A stretch of 64,000 bases of DNA from an uncultured Woeseiaceae bacterium (GTDB lineage Bacteria; Pseudomonadota; Gammaproteobacteria; Steroidobacterales; Woeseiaceae). The position numbers and the translations under genes are program-made. Shown here piece after piece: positions 1 through 10,038 of the stretch (position 1 is its first letter; each line of letters starts with the position of its first letter). The notes beneath the pieces were generated by a model. It saw nothing but the letters and a program-made list of their open reading frames with translations, was not told the DNA's origin and searched no databases. The DNA lies in assembly GCA_945788625.1 (NCBI GenBank), contig CALZMQ010000015.1:1-64000 (forward strand), given 5' to 3'.

Positions 1-315
1 TGCCAGTTGTACCAGCGTAGCTGCGACATCTTCCTGGGCGTGCCGTTCAACATCGCATCGTATGCGCTGTTGACGCACATGCTCGCCCAGCAGGCCGACC
101 TCGGGGTCGGCGAGTTCATCTGGACGGGCGGCGACTGTCACCTGTACTCAAATCACCTCGAGCAAGCCGATGAGCAATTGCAACGTGAGCCCTTGCCGTT
201 GCCGCGACTTGCGATCAAACGGCGCGCCGCGAGCATTTTCGAATACCGGTACGAAGACTTCGAGATACTCAACTACGAATCGCACCCGCACATTAAAGCC
301 GCGGTCGCCGTCTGA
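1..315 (+). CDS. thyA: Thymidylate synthase, C-terminal part (5' end outside window)
   Basis: The last 104 codons of thymidylate synthase, which makes dTMP from dUMP using methylene-tetrahydrofolate in the cytosol. The reading frame enters from the left edge with [17 protein letters not shown], the conserved dUMP/folate-binding block that follows the catalytic Cys region, then [10 protein letters not shown] and the terminal [10 protein letters not shown], matching the usual ThyA C-terminus. The catalytic PCH motif lies upstream, outside the window. folA follows 10 bp downstream on the same strand, so the two folate-cycle genes probably share a transcript: ThyA produces the dihydrofolate that FolA reduces. 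Only the missing 5' end is uncertain. Confidence 0.97.
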   Translation, partial: CQLYQRSCDIFLGVPFNIASYALLTHMLAQQADLGVGEFIWTGGDCHLYSNHLEQADEQLQREPLPLPRLAIKRRAASIFEYRYEDFEILNYESHPHIKAAVAV

Positions 316-325
316 CCGGGGCGTC

Positions 326-817
326 ATGATCAGTATCATCGTCGCTGCGTCGACGAACAACGTCATCGGCGTGCGCGGGGAACTACCCTGGGAACTCTCC
401 GACGATCTCCGGCGCTTCAAGCAACTGACAATGGGTAAGCCGATCGTTATGGGCCGATTGACCTGGGAGTCCATCGGCCGGCCCTTGCCGGGCCGCCAGA
501 ACATCGTAATTACACGCACGCCGAATTTCGTCGCCGAGGGATGCGACGTCGTAGCCTCACCGGCACAGGCGTTACGGGCCGCCGGCGGCGCGGAGGAGAC
601 GATGATTATCGGTGGCAGCCAGGTTTACGCGCTGTTCTTGCCGAAGGCCGGCCGCCTGCACCTTACGCGCGTCCGCGCCGAGATCGAGGGCGACGCGTTC
701 TTTCCTGAAATCGACGAGGATGACTGGGAGTTGATCGACCGCGAGCCGCACGAAGCGGACGAACAGAACCAGTTCGCGTTCGAATTCATGACATACGAAA
801 GGAAGTGTCGTTCCTGA
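326..817 (+). CDS. folA: Dihydrofolate reductase
   Basis: 163 residues, normal for chromosomal type I DHFR. Reduces dihydrofolate to tetrahydrofolate with NADPH. Seen: N-terminal ISIIVAASTNNVIG, PWELSDDL with the acidic catalytic residue at about Asp27, MGRLTWESIGRPLPGR (NADPH-binding helix region) and the IIGGSQVY motif. The ATG at 326 was chosen because it begins the conserved domain; the frame stays open upstream into thyA but that stretch has no DHFR similarity. Ends a few bases before the convergent apaH stop. Confidence 0.97.
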   Translation: MISIIVAASTNNVIGVRGELPWELSDDLRRFKQLTMGKPIVMGRLTWESIGRPLPGRQNIVITRTPNFVAEGCDVVASPAQALRAAGGAEETMIIGGSQVYALFLPKAGRLHLTRVRAEIEGDAFFPEIDEDDWELIDREPHEADEQNQFAFEFMTYERKCRS

Positions 818-823
818 TTATCG

Positions 824-1654
824 TCAGCGACTCCATGGTTCTTGCCCGTCGACCTGTACGACGGTTGGTACACTTTTGTCGAGACGCACCGCCGTCAGCT
901 GGCGCCCCCACAGGCACCCGGAATCGAGGCTGATCAGATTCGGTAACACAATGAGACCGAGCTGCGACCAGTGACCGAAAACGATGCGCGTGTCCTGCCG
1001 CGCCGGGCTGTCGACCTTGAACCACGGAATTTCGTTTCTGCGGGCACGCCACGGCGAGCCGCTGAACTTCAGGTCGAGACGTCCGTTGGCCGTCATCATG
1101 CGCATGCGTGTCAGGCAGTTGATGATAAAGCGCAGTCGCTTGTAGCCGGAAAGCGTTCCCGACCAGCGGTTCGGCGTGTTGCCGTACATTTTGCCCAGCA
1201 CTGCAGGGTAGTCGTCGCCGCGCAGTGCGTCCTCGACTTCGGCTGCGCGAGCGAGCGTCTTTTTCACGCTCCAGTCGGGATGCGTTCCGGCGTGCACTAG
1301 CAGCGAATCGAGGTCTTCGTCGTAGTGCGCAAGCGGTTGGTGCCGCAACCAGTCGCAAAGCTCTTCGGCGTCCGCTGCGCTGAGCAGTTTTTCGAGCGAG
1401 CCGAAACGCCTGCCGAATCGCACGACGCCGGCCTCCAGCGCCAGGAGATGCAGGTCGTGATTGCCGAGCACCATAATGGCAGAGTCGCCGAGTTCCTTCA
1501 CAAAACGCAGTGTTTTCAGCGATTTGGGCCCTCGATTGACGATGTCCCCGGTCAGCCACAAGGTGTCAGCTGATGGGTCGAAGTGTATTTCGTCGAGTAG
1601 CCTGCAGAATGGGTCGTAGCAGCCTTGCAGATCGCCGATTCCGTAAACCGCCAT
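824..1654 (-). CDS. apaH: Bis(5'-nucleosyl)-tetraphosphatase, symmetrical
   Basis: 276 residues, typical ApaH length. Hydrolyses Ap4A to two ADP. Metallophosphoesterase signatures are visible in order: GDLQGC (residues 7-12), GDIVNRGP (about 36-43) and GNHDLHL (about 64-70), with later FGHW. Last gene of the lptD-surA-pdxA-rsmA-apaG-apaH series, 11 bp after apaG, the conserved gammaproteobacterial order. Co-transcription with apaG and rsmA is inferred from spacing. Confidence 0.95.
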   Translation of the reverse strand: MAVYGIGDLQGCYDPFCRLLDEIHFDPSADTLWLTGDIVNRGPKSLKTLRFVKELGDSAIMVLGNHDLHLLALEAGVVRFGRRFGSLEKLLSAADAEELCDWLRHQPLAHYDEDLDSLLVHAGTHPDWSVKKTLARAAEVEDALRGDDYPAVLGKMYGNTPNRWSGTLSGYKRLRFIINCLTRMRMMTANGRLDLKFSGSPWRARRNEIPWFKVDSPARQDTRIVFGHWSQLGLIVLPNLISLDSGCLWGRQLTAVRLDKSVPTVVQVDGQEPWSR

Positions 1655-1665
1655 GTATCGGTGAC

Positions 1666-2058
1666 CTAGTGCAGCAAGCCCGGCACAGCGAGCGTGAAGG
1701 GTGCGATCGGCGCGTCGAAGTTCTCACCGTCGTCGGACTCCATTCTGTACAAGCCCTGCATAGCGCCAACAGGCGTTTCGAGAACCGCGCCACTCGAGTA
1801 GCGAAAACGCTCGCCCGGATTGAGGTGTGGCTGTTCGCCGACGACTCCGTCGCCGCTGACTTCCTGGACCTTGCCGTTCGCGTCGGTAATGACCCAGTGG
1901 CGGCTGACAAGCCTCGCGGCTACGTCGCCATCGTTGGAAATCGTAATCGTATATGCGAACACGTAACGATCGGCATCCGGCTCGGACTGATCATCGATGT
2001 AATTGGTCACGACCTGCACGCGGATGTCGCACTGGTTGTCGTCAGCGTTGTTGTCCAT
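1666..2058 (-). CDS. apaG: ApaG domain protein
   Basis: 130 residues, the standard ApaG size. Fibronectin-III-like fold of uncertain biochemical role; family proteins bind nucleotides or metals. Motifs seen: YTITISNDGDVAARLVSRHWVI, GVVGEQPHLNPGERFRYSSG and the terminal G-MQGLYRM region. Sits between rsmA and apaH as in most gammaproteobacteria. The ATG at 2058 gives the expected N-terminus; a gap of 38 bp separates it from the rsmA stop. Confidence 0.94.
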   Translation of the reverse strand: MDNNADDNQCDIRVQVVTNYIDDQSEPDADRYVFAYTITISNDGDVAARLVSRHWVITDANGKVQEVSGDGVVGEQPHLNPGERFRYSSGAVLETPVGAMQGLYRMESDDGENFDAPIAPFTLAVPGLLH

Positions 2059-2096
2059 GTGGATATTCTAACGTATGCCCGCTGTTGGTGGCGTGG

Positions 2097-2872
2097 TCAT
2101 TTTCGGTTGAGATAATTACTCAGGCGAACGTAGTCTGCAATGCCGAGTTGCTCGGGCCGCAGCCCACCGTCGATTCCGAGCGCATCGAAATCCGCTGCCG
2201 CTGCCAGCTTACGAAGTGAGTTGCGCAGAGTCTTCCTGCGTTGCATGAACGCAGTTGCAACCAGATTGGAAAACGCAGCCTCGTTGTCAATGACGAAGGT
2301 GTCTGGCGGCAGTGGGTCCAGGCGCACGACAGCCGATGTCACCGCAGGCGGAGGATCGAACGCGAGCCGATCGACATCGAACAGGGACTCGATGCTGAGG
2401 TGACAGCCGAGCATGATGCCGAGGCGACCGTAAGCTTTGCTTCCTGGCGCCGCGGCCATACGTGCGACGACCTCTTTTTGCAGCATGAAGTGCATATCGA
2501 GTATTCGTGCACGGAACTTGAGCAAATGAAATAGCAGGGGCGTCGAAATGTTGTACGGCAGATTGCCGACGATACGCAGTTGTTCGCCAAGGCTGGCGAA
2601 GTCGAATTGCAGGGCGTCGGCCTCGTGTATCGTTACCGCGGGATTACCGTCGTACTGTGTGCGCAACTTCGCTGCAAGATCGCGGTCGAGTTCGATGGCG
2701 TGCAGGTGTCCGGCCTGCCTGGCGAGTATCCCTGTGATGGCGCCCTGGCCGGGACCGATCTCGACGATAACGTCCTGTTTCGCCGGATGAATGCTGCGAA
2801 CGATCGCATCGATGACGCCGGGGTCCGTCAAAAAGTGCTGCCCGAAGCGCTTGCGGGCGCGGTGGCCGGCCA

Positions 2873-2873
<1 letters not shown>
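2097..2873 (-). CDS. rsmA: 16S rRNA dimethyladenosine transferase (RsmA/KsgA)
   Basis: 258 residues. Dimethylates the two adjacent adenosines in helix 45 of 16S rRNA, a late 30S assembly checkpoint. Seen: KRFGQHFLTDP at the N-terminus, SAM-binding VEIGPGQGAIT (about 38-48), the acidic EADALQFDF strand and the catalytic NLPYNIST block (about 104-111). Its start codon overlaps the pdxA stop by one base, indicating translational coupling in the lptD-apaH operon. Confidence 0.97.
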
Positions 2874-3775
<902 letters not shown>

Positions 3776-3807
3776 CTATACAACCTTGCGGGTGAGGACC
3801 CTAGGCC

Positions 3808-5109
3808 CTAGATACGCGGGTCGACGAACGCCTCGTCGCGCAAGCGTTGCATCCACAACTGCGTTTCTTCGTCCATCTTGCCGTTGCGAATGCGCAGATC
3901 GCAATTCTGGTTCTTGAGGTCCTCCGTATTGTCGTAAACGCGGCGCTCGACAACCTCGAGAATATGCCAGCCAAAACCGCTGCGAAACGGCTCGGTGACG
4001 ACGCCGATTTCTGCATTCGCGAGAACCTGTTCGAATTCCGGCACGAACGAGCCCGGCCCCGACCAGCCGAGATCGCCGCCCAGGTTCGCAGTGCCCGGGT
4101 CGTCGGACAGCAGCTTTGCCTGCTCCGCGAAATCCGCGCCGCCGCGAATCTTGACGAGCGCGTCGTCGAGTCGTTGCTTGGCTGTATCGTCATCGATGAC
4201 CTCGTTCGGCGTGATCAGGATGTGGCGGACTTTGGCCTGCTTGATTTCGCTGCGTTGTACAGCGCTGCGCAAGTCGTCCACCTTGACGAGGTGAAAGCTG
4301 TTTGCCGCGCGAATTGGCTCGGAAACGTCACCGGCCTGCATGTCCTGTAACGCGTCGATGAACAGCGTTGGCACCTGCTGTCCCTGCATCCAGCCGAGGG
4401 AACCCCCTTCGAGCGCGGTGTCGCCGGCGGAGTGTCGCGCTGCCAACTCCCTGAAATCGGCGCCGTCCTGGAGCTGCGCGTAGATATCGTTCGCGAGGTT
4501 TTCGACTTCCTGGATTTCTTCGGCACTGGCGGAGTCGGAAAAAGAAAGCCGGATATGCGACAACTGGTATTCCGAATTAACGACGACATTGCCCTCCAGG
4601 TCGGCGATGCACTGTTCGATTTCACGATCGGAAACGTTGATGCTCTGTCCAACTTCGATGCGCCGCAGTTGCTCGATCGTTATTTCATCGCGAAGGTCAC
4701 GGCGAAAATTGGCATAGTCGATGCCGTCCTTGAGCAGCAGGGCGGGCATGTCCTCGAAGCGCACGCCGGCCTGCTCTGCGATACGCCGGATGGAATCGTT
4801 GAGCATCTGGTCCGACACCTTCAGGCCGATTCGATCAGCCCGCTGCAGCTGGATCTCGCTGAGGATGAGACGCTCCAGAACCTGCTCCTCGAGCACACCG
4901 ACCGGCGGCAGGGGAATATTCTGCTCGGCGGCCCGCGTCCTGATCGTTGTCAGTTGTTCGTCGAACTGGCTCTTCAACACTACGCCTTCGTTGACGACTG
5001 CGGCGATCCCGTCGAGGAACTCACCGCTCTCTGACAACTCGTCGGCGACCGCCAACGGCGCGGCCACCAGTGCGGTAAGCGCGCACAAGTTTTTGATTTT
5101 TAACAACAT
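3808..5109 (-). CDS. surA: Periplasmic chaperone / peptidyl-prolyl isomerase SurA
   Basis: 433 residues. Escorts unfolded outer-membrane proteins, including LptD, through the periplasm. A Sec signal peptide is visible (LLKIKNLCALTALVAAPLAVA), followed by the SurA N-terminal chaperone domain (FLDGIAAVVNEGVVLKSQFD...) and two parvulin PpiC domains, starting near QLSHIRLSF and at VRHILI. The second carries the typical FAEQAKLLSDDPGTANLGGD signature. Only 3 bp separate it from lptD upstream, so the chaperone is co-expressed with its major client. Confidence 0.96.
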   Translation of the reverse strand: MLLKIKNLCALTALVAAPLAVADELSESGEFLDGIAAVVNEGVVLKSQFDEQLTTIRTRAAEQNIPLPPVGVLEEQVLERLILSEIQLQRADRIGLKVSDQMLNDSIRRIAEQAGVRFEDMPALLLKDGIDYANFRRDLRDEITIEQLRRIEVGQSINVSDREIEQCIADLEGNVVVNSEYQLSHIRLSFSDSASAEEIQEVENLANDIYAQLQDGADFRELAARHSAGDTALEGGSLGWMQGQQVPTLFIDALQDMQAGDVSEPIRAANSFHLVKVDDLRSAVQRSEIKQAKVRHILITPNEVIDDDTAKQRLDDALVKIRGGADFAEQAKLLSDDPGTANLGGDLGWSGPGSFVPEFEQVLANAEIGVVTEPFRSGFGWHILEVVERRVYDNTEDLKNQNCDLRIRNGKMDEETQLWMQRLRDEAFVDPRI

Positions 5110-5112
5110 TTA

Positions 5113-7311
5113 TTACCGGAGGTCTGCGGAATAGCCAAGAATACCACGTTCGAGGAGTTTGTCAGCCGCTGTGCCGACACTCGTCATTCCTTTCAATACC
5201 AGTTGCAGACCGAAGGAAGAATCCCGAGTTCCGTCGCGCGTGGAGATATGGCGCCTGGATACCAGCCTCAGCCCCCAGCAACAGCTCTCGTACTCGAGCC
5301 CGAAAAATTGTTCCAGGACTTCCTCGTCGCGGAAGGAAAAATTGTAGCGGCCGACGAAATTCCATTGTGTGCTGACCGGCCATGACCAGGACAGATCGCC
5401 CTGTTCCAGGGAATCGCGGCGATATCGGTAGGCCAGGTTGAGCAATTTGTTGCTCGCGGGCCGATATTGCAGCCGCGCCTCCGATTTCGTGGTGCCGCTG
5501 CCGCCCGTGCCCCACTGGTGACCGAAGTCGAAATTTACGTTCTCCAGGAGCAGGAAACTGAGTTGCGCTATGTAGTCCGACCTTTCGATGTTGGATACGG
5601 TCGTTTCGGGCAGTGCCACCTGGCGATCGCTGAAATAACGAGTCTGGCCGACGGTAGCCGTCATCAATTCCTGGCCGGACGATACGTCGAGCACACGCGA
5701 CGTCACGCCGATGCTCAACTGGTCCGTATCGCCGATGCGGTCTATGCCGAGGAAGCGATTCTTGCGATACAGCTGCACGAGGTTGAGGTCGGGAGTGATG
5801 GTGTCGAAGAGCGGCAACCCGTCCTGATCCCTGTGCGGGATGTGTACGTACAACAGTCGCGGTTCCAGGGTCTGGACCCGGTTCGCGGCGCCCATCGTTC
5901 GTTCGAGCACCATGCCGGTGTCGAGACTGCCTATCGGTACACTGCGCGAAGGATTGGTCGGGTCGCCTGACGGGACGTCTCCAAGTTCGTAGCGTGTGTG
6001 ATCGACTGCGAGCGCCGGTGATACGAACCAGCCCGGCCTGGCAATTGGCAGCCCGACCGATGGTGAGGCGTTGAGCCGCCAGCCCGTCACGCCGACGTCA
6101 CGGTCGAAATTGACGACTTCACCCCGGATGCCGAGGCGCAGCAGCCCCAACGGCCATGACCCGCTGGCAAGCAGTTGCGGTATGCGGCGGTAAGGTTCGT
6201 CAACCGGCCGGATCGCATCATCGATGGTCTGGTAGTCCTGCACTTGCCCGAACAGCGAAAATCTCTCGCCGTAATAGTCGAAGCGGACGTTGCGATCGAG
6301 GTGCGTGATGCTCGAGATGCTGAGGCTGCCCCCGAGATCCTCGAAGTACTGGCTGTCGGACACCTCGCGATAGTCCAGCGAATTCCGCCAGCCGTTGTCG
6401 AACAGCGTGCGGTGTTGAAATCGCACCTGGTGGCGCGCCTGTTTCAGGATACTGTCGTCGTTCAGGTATTCCGCTGTGATGACGCCTTCGTTTTTTTCGG
6501 TCAGGTAACGAAATTGGGTCTCGAGCTGCAGCCCGCGACTGGTGAGCAGCCGTGGCGTGATGGTCGCATCGTAATTGGGAGCAATGTTGAAGTAGTAGGG
6601 AACTCGGATCTCATTGCCGCTGCGCCCGGCACTGCCGATTTCCGGCGTCAGGACTCCGGATTTTCTCGCGTCGCCGATCGGGAACGACATGTAGGGCGCA
6701 TAGAGTATCGGAATACCCCTGAACTGCAGCTTGATGCCCTTCGCCGTGCCTACGCCCTCGCGCGTGTCCAGATCGATCGACTTGCCACGCAGGAGCCAGT
6801 CCTCGGAGCCGGGCGGGCAGGTCGTGTACTCGACGCCTTCGAGCACCAATCGACCGTCCTGATTGATTTCCAGTGCATCCGCCGCACCGCGACCCTGGCT
6901 GCTGCCCAGAGAGAATTCCGCGCCTTCGAAGCGAATACGGCCGGTCTCATAGGCGAACTCCGCGGAGTCACTGGCAATCTGCGTGCCCGGGTCCTCGTAA
7001 CGGACGCCTCCCTCGAGGTGCAGCGACCTGTTGTCCGGGTCATAGCGCGCAGTATCCGCGCCGGCAAGCTTGTCGTCGCGGCGCAGCAGGATGCCGCCGC
7101 TCATGACTGCCGATGGCTCCGCACCGAGTTGCGCCTCGACCCTGCCGGCCTCGAGCTGGATCGTACCGGGTACGCCGAGGTCTACCGCGGTCAGCGACGG
7201 GTCGGCGACCAGCGGCTCGCCCAGGGATGTGCCACAGGCGAGCGGGTCTGCGCCAGACGCATTCGTCACGGCCAGCAGGCAGCAGGCAAAAATCAGTGGT
7301 TTCGCGGACAA
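5113..7311 (-). CDS. lptD: LPS-assembly protein LptD
   Basis: 732 residues, somewhat below the 784 of E. coli. Outer-membrane barrel that, with LptE, inserts LPS into the outer leaflet. Signal peptide MSAKPLIFACCLLAVTNASG, then an OstA/jellyroll domain (about 50-180: VEAQLGAEPSAVMSGGILLRR and onwards) and the C-terminal beta-barrel. The four disulfide cysteines of the family appear conserved: one near the mature N-terminus (LACGTS), one in YTTCPPG and the adjacent pair in YESCCWG. First gene of a minus-strand operon with surA; amgK starts divergently 83 bp away, the Pseudomonas-like arrangement. Confidence 0.96.
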   Translation of the reverse strand: MSAKPLIFACCLLAVTNASGADPLACGTSLGEPLVADPSLTAVDLGVPGTIQLEAGRVEAQLGAEPSAVMSGGILLRRDDKLAGADTARYDPDNRSLHLEGGVRYEDPGTQIASDSAEFAYETGRIRFEGAEFSLGSSQGRGAADALEINQDGRLVLEGVEYTTCPPGSEDWLLRGKSIDLDTREGVGTAKGIKLQFRGIPILYAPYMSFPIGDARKSGVLTPEIGSAGRSGNEIRVPYYFNIAPNYDATITPRLLTSRGLQLETQFRYLTEKNEGVITAEYLNDDSILKQARHQVRFQHRTLFDNGWRNSLDYREVSDSQYFEDLGGSLSISSITHLDRNVRFDYYGERFSLFGQVQDYQTIDDAIRPVDEPYRRIPQLLASGSWPLGLLRLGIRGEVVNFDRDVGVTGWRLNASPSVGLPIARPGWFVSPALAVDHTRYELGDVPSGDPTNPSRSVPIGSLDTGMVLERTMGAANRVQTLEPRLLYVHIPHRDQDGLPLFDTITPDLNLVQLYRKNRFLGIDRIGDTDQLSIGVTSRVLDVSSGQELMTATVGQTRYFSDRQVALPETTVSNIERSDYIAQLSFLLLENVNFDFGHQWGTGGSGTTKSEARLQYRPASNKLLNLAYRYRRDSLEQGDLSWSWPVSTQWNFVGRYNFSFRDEEVLEQFFGLEYESCCWGLRLVSRRHISTRDGTRDSSFGLQLVLKGMTSVGTAADKLLERGILGYSADLR

Positions 7312-7394
7312 GTCGATGGTCGGTTCAGGTTCGGGCCGAAGCCCCGGAGGGCGGGATGTTAGCGTGCATTACGTGTGTTACCTTCGCATAGTTT

Positions 7395-8450
7395 TTGAGG
7401 TGCTTCAACGCGTTACGGAGAACACAGATTAGCAATTCCCAAGCAGCCACCGACCCGCGTCTGGCCGCACTGACGGAATGGATAAACAGTATCGACGAGC
7501 TGGCAGGTTGCGAACCGACACCGGCATCCGCCGATGCGAGCTTCCGCCGCTACTTTCGATTGCAGTCAGGGACGAAAAGTTTCATCGTCATGGATGCGCC
7601 ACCCGAGCAGGAGGACTGCCTGCCTTTCCTGCGCGTCGCCGGCTACCTCGAAGCGATGCGGCTGAATGCGCCGCGTGTCATCGAGGTCAATACCGGGGAC
7701 GGATTCCTGTTGCTCAGTGATCTCGGCACCCGGTTGTACCTCGCCGAACTCGAAAGTAACCCGGACGACGCGCAGACGCTGTATGACGATGCGATAGCGG
7801 CATTGCTGACCATGCAGCGTCGCGGCGTCGCCTACCAGTCGTCCTTGCCACCTTACGATGAAACGCTGTTGCGATTCGAGCTGTCGCTGTTCCATGACTG
7901 GCTTTGTGGCAAACACATCGGCATCGCCTTCAGTGAACGAGACGAAAAGGCCTGGCGAGACTGCTGCGATCTGCTGGTCGAGAATGCGCTGCACCAGCCG
8001 CAGGTTTTCGTGCATCGCGACTACCACTCGCGCAACCTCATGCGCACGGAGAGCGACAACCCGGGCATCCTGGATTTCCAGGACGCGGTCGAGGGTCCGC
8101 TGACCTACGACCTCGTGTCGCTGCTCAAGGATTGCTACGTGCGCTGGCCGGCGCGCCGCGTGCGGCAGTGGGCGCTGGATTTCTACCAGAATCTCGACCT
8201 GCAGACCCGGCAACAGGTCGATGAACGGCAGTTTCGGCGATACTTCGAACTCATGGGGGTCCAGCGACACCTGAAAGCCGCGGGTATTTTCGCCCGGCTG
8301 AACCATCGTGACGGCAAGGCGGGCTATCTTGAAGATATTCCCAGGACGCTGTCGTACATCGTCGAGGTCGGGCCCCATTACCACGAACTTCGCGACCTCG
8401 TGAACCTGATCGAGAACCGCGTGCTGCCGGCTTTCGGTGATTCCGCATGA
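7395..8450 (+). CDS. amgK: N-acetylmuramate/N-acetylglucosamine kinase AmgK
   Basis: Aminoglycoside-phosphotransferase-fold sugar kinase that phosphorylates the anomeric hydroxyl of MurNAc and GlcNAc in the muropeptide-recycling route bypassing de novo UDP-MurNAc synthesis. Seen: ASADASFRRYFRL, VMDAPPEQED, the catalytic loop VHRDYHSRNLM and Mg-binding ILDFQDAVEGP. Stop overlaps the murU start, the diagnostic amgK-murU pair. The start is uncertain: TTG at 7395 lacks a Shine-Dalgarno sequence, while an in-frame ATT at 7428 lies 7 bp after GGAG (7417-7420) and would give 340 residues, close to characterised AmgK proteins. No ATG precedes the conserved domain. Confidence 0.9.
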   Translation: MRCFNALRRTQISNSQAATDPRLAALTEWINSIDELAGCEPTPASADASFRRYFRLQSGTKSFIVMDAPPEQEDCLPFLRVAGYLEAMRLNAPRVIEVNTGDGFLLLSDLGTRLYLAELESNPDDAQTLYDDAIAALLTMQRRGVAYQSSLPPYDETLLRFELSLFHDWLCGKHIGIAFSERDEKAWRDCCDLLVENALHQPQVFVHRDYHSRNLMRTESDNPGILDFQDAVEGPLTYDLVSLLKDCYVRWPARRVRQWALDFYQNLDLQTRQQVDERQFRRYFELMGVQRHLKAAGIFARLNHRDGKAGYLEDIPRTLSYIVEVGPHYHELRDLVNLIENRVLPAFGDSA

Positions 8451-9097
8451 TCGCGATGATCCTTGCGGCGGGCCGCGGCGATCGGCTGAGGCCGCTGACC
8501 GACAATATGCCGAAGGCACTGGTCGAGGTGCGTGGGCAATCCCTGCTGGAAAGGCATCTCGATAATATTCGCAGCGCGGGTATCGAGCGCGTCGTGATCA
8601 ACCTTGGCTGGCACGGCGAGCAAATCGTCAGCCGCGTCGGATCCGGATCGCGCCATCGCCTCGAGGTGGTCTACAGCCAGGAGGCGGACAATATTCTCGA
8701 GACGGGTGGCGGCATCCACAAGGCCTTGCCGATGCTCGGCAGCGATCCTTTTCTCGTGGTGAACGCCGACATATATACCGACATGCCGGTACCGGAACAA
8801 GCGCTTGCGGCGGAGACACTCGGACACCTGGTGATGGTGCCGACGCCCGACTACCGCGATCGTGGTGACTTCGCTTTGAATGACGGGCTCATCCGCAACA
8901 GCGATGCGGCCGAGCTGACCTTCAGCGGCGTTGCAATCTACCGGCCGGAATTTTTCGACGGCTGCGAGGCCGGCAGGTTTCTGCTTGCGCCGCTGCTGCG
9001 CGAAGCGGCAGACGCCGGGCAACTGACAGGGTCGCTCTACGACGGTCTGTGGGCGGACGTCGGTACGCCGGAACGACTGGCGGCAGTCAACCGCTGA
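8447..9097 (+). CDS. murU: N-acetylmuramate-1-phosphate uridylyltransferase MurU
   Basis: 216 residues of nucleotidyltransferase fold. Converts MurNAc-1-phosphate plus UTP to UDP-MurNAc, the second step of the AmgK-MurU shunt. Seen: [22 protein letters not shown] (residues 4-25, NTP-binding signature and Lys), [32 protein letters not shown] and VVNADIYTD with the metal-binding Asp. Translationally coupled to amgK by a 4-bp overlap. Its last 11 bp overlap the convergent lipB 3' end. Confidence 0.94.
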   Translation: MIAMILAAGRGDRLRPLTDNMPKALVEVRGQSLLERHLDNIRSAGIERVVINLGWHGEQIVSRVGSGSRHRLEVVYSQEADNILETGGGIHKALPMLGSDPFLVVNADIYTDMPVPEQALAAETLGHLVMVPTPDYRDRGDFALNDGLIRNSDAAELTFSGVAIYRPEFFDGCEAGRFLLAPLLREAADAGQLTGSLYDGLWADVGTPERLAAVNR

Positions 9098-9776
9098 CGA
9101 CGCTTGCCGCGCCCGGTAACGCGTCGCTTTCGCGCAGCAGCCGCGACTCCTCGAATCCCATGTGGCGAAGGAAATGCGGCAACAGTCGCCGCCACGTCTC
9201 GCTCATCTCGAGGCCGACGCCCAGTCTCCTGAGGTCGATCATTTGCAGTCCTGTGTAGCCGCAGGGATTGATTCGCGAAAACGGCTCGAGGTCGACGTCG
9301 ACATTCAGGGCCATTCCGTGAAAACTCCGGCCCCTGCGAATCCTGAGGCCAACGCTCGCGAGCTTGTTCTCGTCGACGTAAACGCCTGGTGCATCCCTGC
9401 GGCTGGCGGCCGCGATGTCGAATTCCGCAGCCAGGTCGACGACACTTTGCTCGAGCGCCGTGACCAGCGTTCGCACGCCCTTGCCGGAACGTTGCAGGTC
9501 GAGCAGCGGATAGACCATGAGCTGTCCGGGTCCGTGGAACGTGACCTGACCGCCGCGATCAATCTGTACGACGGGAATGTCGCCGGGCGCAAGGAGGTGC
9601 TCCTGGCTGGCATTGAGGCCCATCGTGAAAACGGGCGGGTGTTCGGCAAACCAGATTTCGTCGTCCGTGGTCTCGGTGCGCGTATCGGTGAATTCCTGCA
9701 TCGCACGCCAAAGCGGCACGTAGTCCTGCCGCCCGAGATCGCGAATCGCGATCGTGTGCTGTGCGAGCATGGTCAT
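9087..9776 (-). CDS. lipB: Lipoyl(octanoyl) transferase
   Basis: 229 residues. Transfers octanoate from octanoyl-ACP to lipoyl domains of 2-oxoacid dehydrogenases and GcvH. Seen: [18 protein letters not shown], the [21 protein letters not shown] signature (about 74-94), the [19 protein letters not shown] stretch with catalytic Lys, FHGMALNV and the conserved NPCGYTGLQ with the catalytic Cys. Start overlaps the ybeD stop (ATGA). lipA, often next to lipB, is not here; murU runs convergently instead. Confidence 0.95.
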   Translation of the reverse strand: MTMLAQHTIAIRDLGRQDYVPLWRAMQEFTDTRTETTDDEIWFAEHPPVFTMGLNASQEHLLAPGDIPVVQIDRGGQVTFHGPGQLMVYPLLDLQRSGKGVRTLVTALEQSVVDLAAEFDIAAASRRDAPGVYVDENKLASVGLRIRRGRSFHGMALNVDVDLEPFSRINPCGYTGLQMIDLRRLGVGLEMSETWRRLLPHFLRHMGFEESRLLRESDALPGAASVVSG

Positions 9777-10036
9777 AGCGCCATCAATATATCGTCGTTT
9801 GCGGTGACATCGCGATAAATATCGTCGAGTTGTTGCTGGCTGGTCGCGGCAATGGTGACGGTGACCGAAACGAACCGCCCGTTGCGGCTGGTCGAGGTTT
9901 GTACCGATTCGTCTGCAACGGGGCCGACGTGGCGCTCCACCAGTTTACGCGCCGTCGCGCGAAACTCCGCCGAGTCCCGGCCCATCATCTTGATGGGAAA
10001 ATCGCAGGGAAACTCGAGTGCTGACTCCTCCGGCAT
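9773..10036 (-). CDS. ybeD: DUF493 family protein YbeD
   Basis: 87 residues, the usual size of the DUF493/YbeD family, a small ferredoxin-like alpha/beta domain suspected of regulating lipoate or cell-wall enzymes; function not established. Sequence begins [19 protein letters not shown] and includes [20 protein letters not shown]. The ATG at 10036 was preferred because it starts at the conserved [10 protein letters not shown] region directly after the dacA stop, whereas the open frame upstream only overlaps dacA. Position between dacA and lipB is the conserved arrangement. Confidence 0.92.
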   Translation of the reverse strand: MPEESALEFPCDFPIKMMGRDSAEFRATARKLVERHVGPVADESVQTSTSRNGRFVSVTVTIAATSQQQLDDIYRDVTANDDILMAL

Positions 10037-10038
10037 GG

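Noticed and set aside
6175..7362. Long plus-strand frame (395 codons) opposite lptD
   Set aside because: Fully antisense to a convincing lptD; composition reflects lptD codons in the GC-rich background and no family is recognisable.
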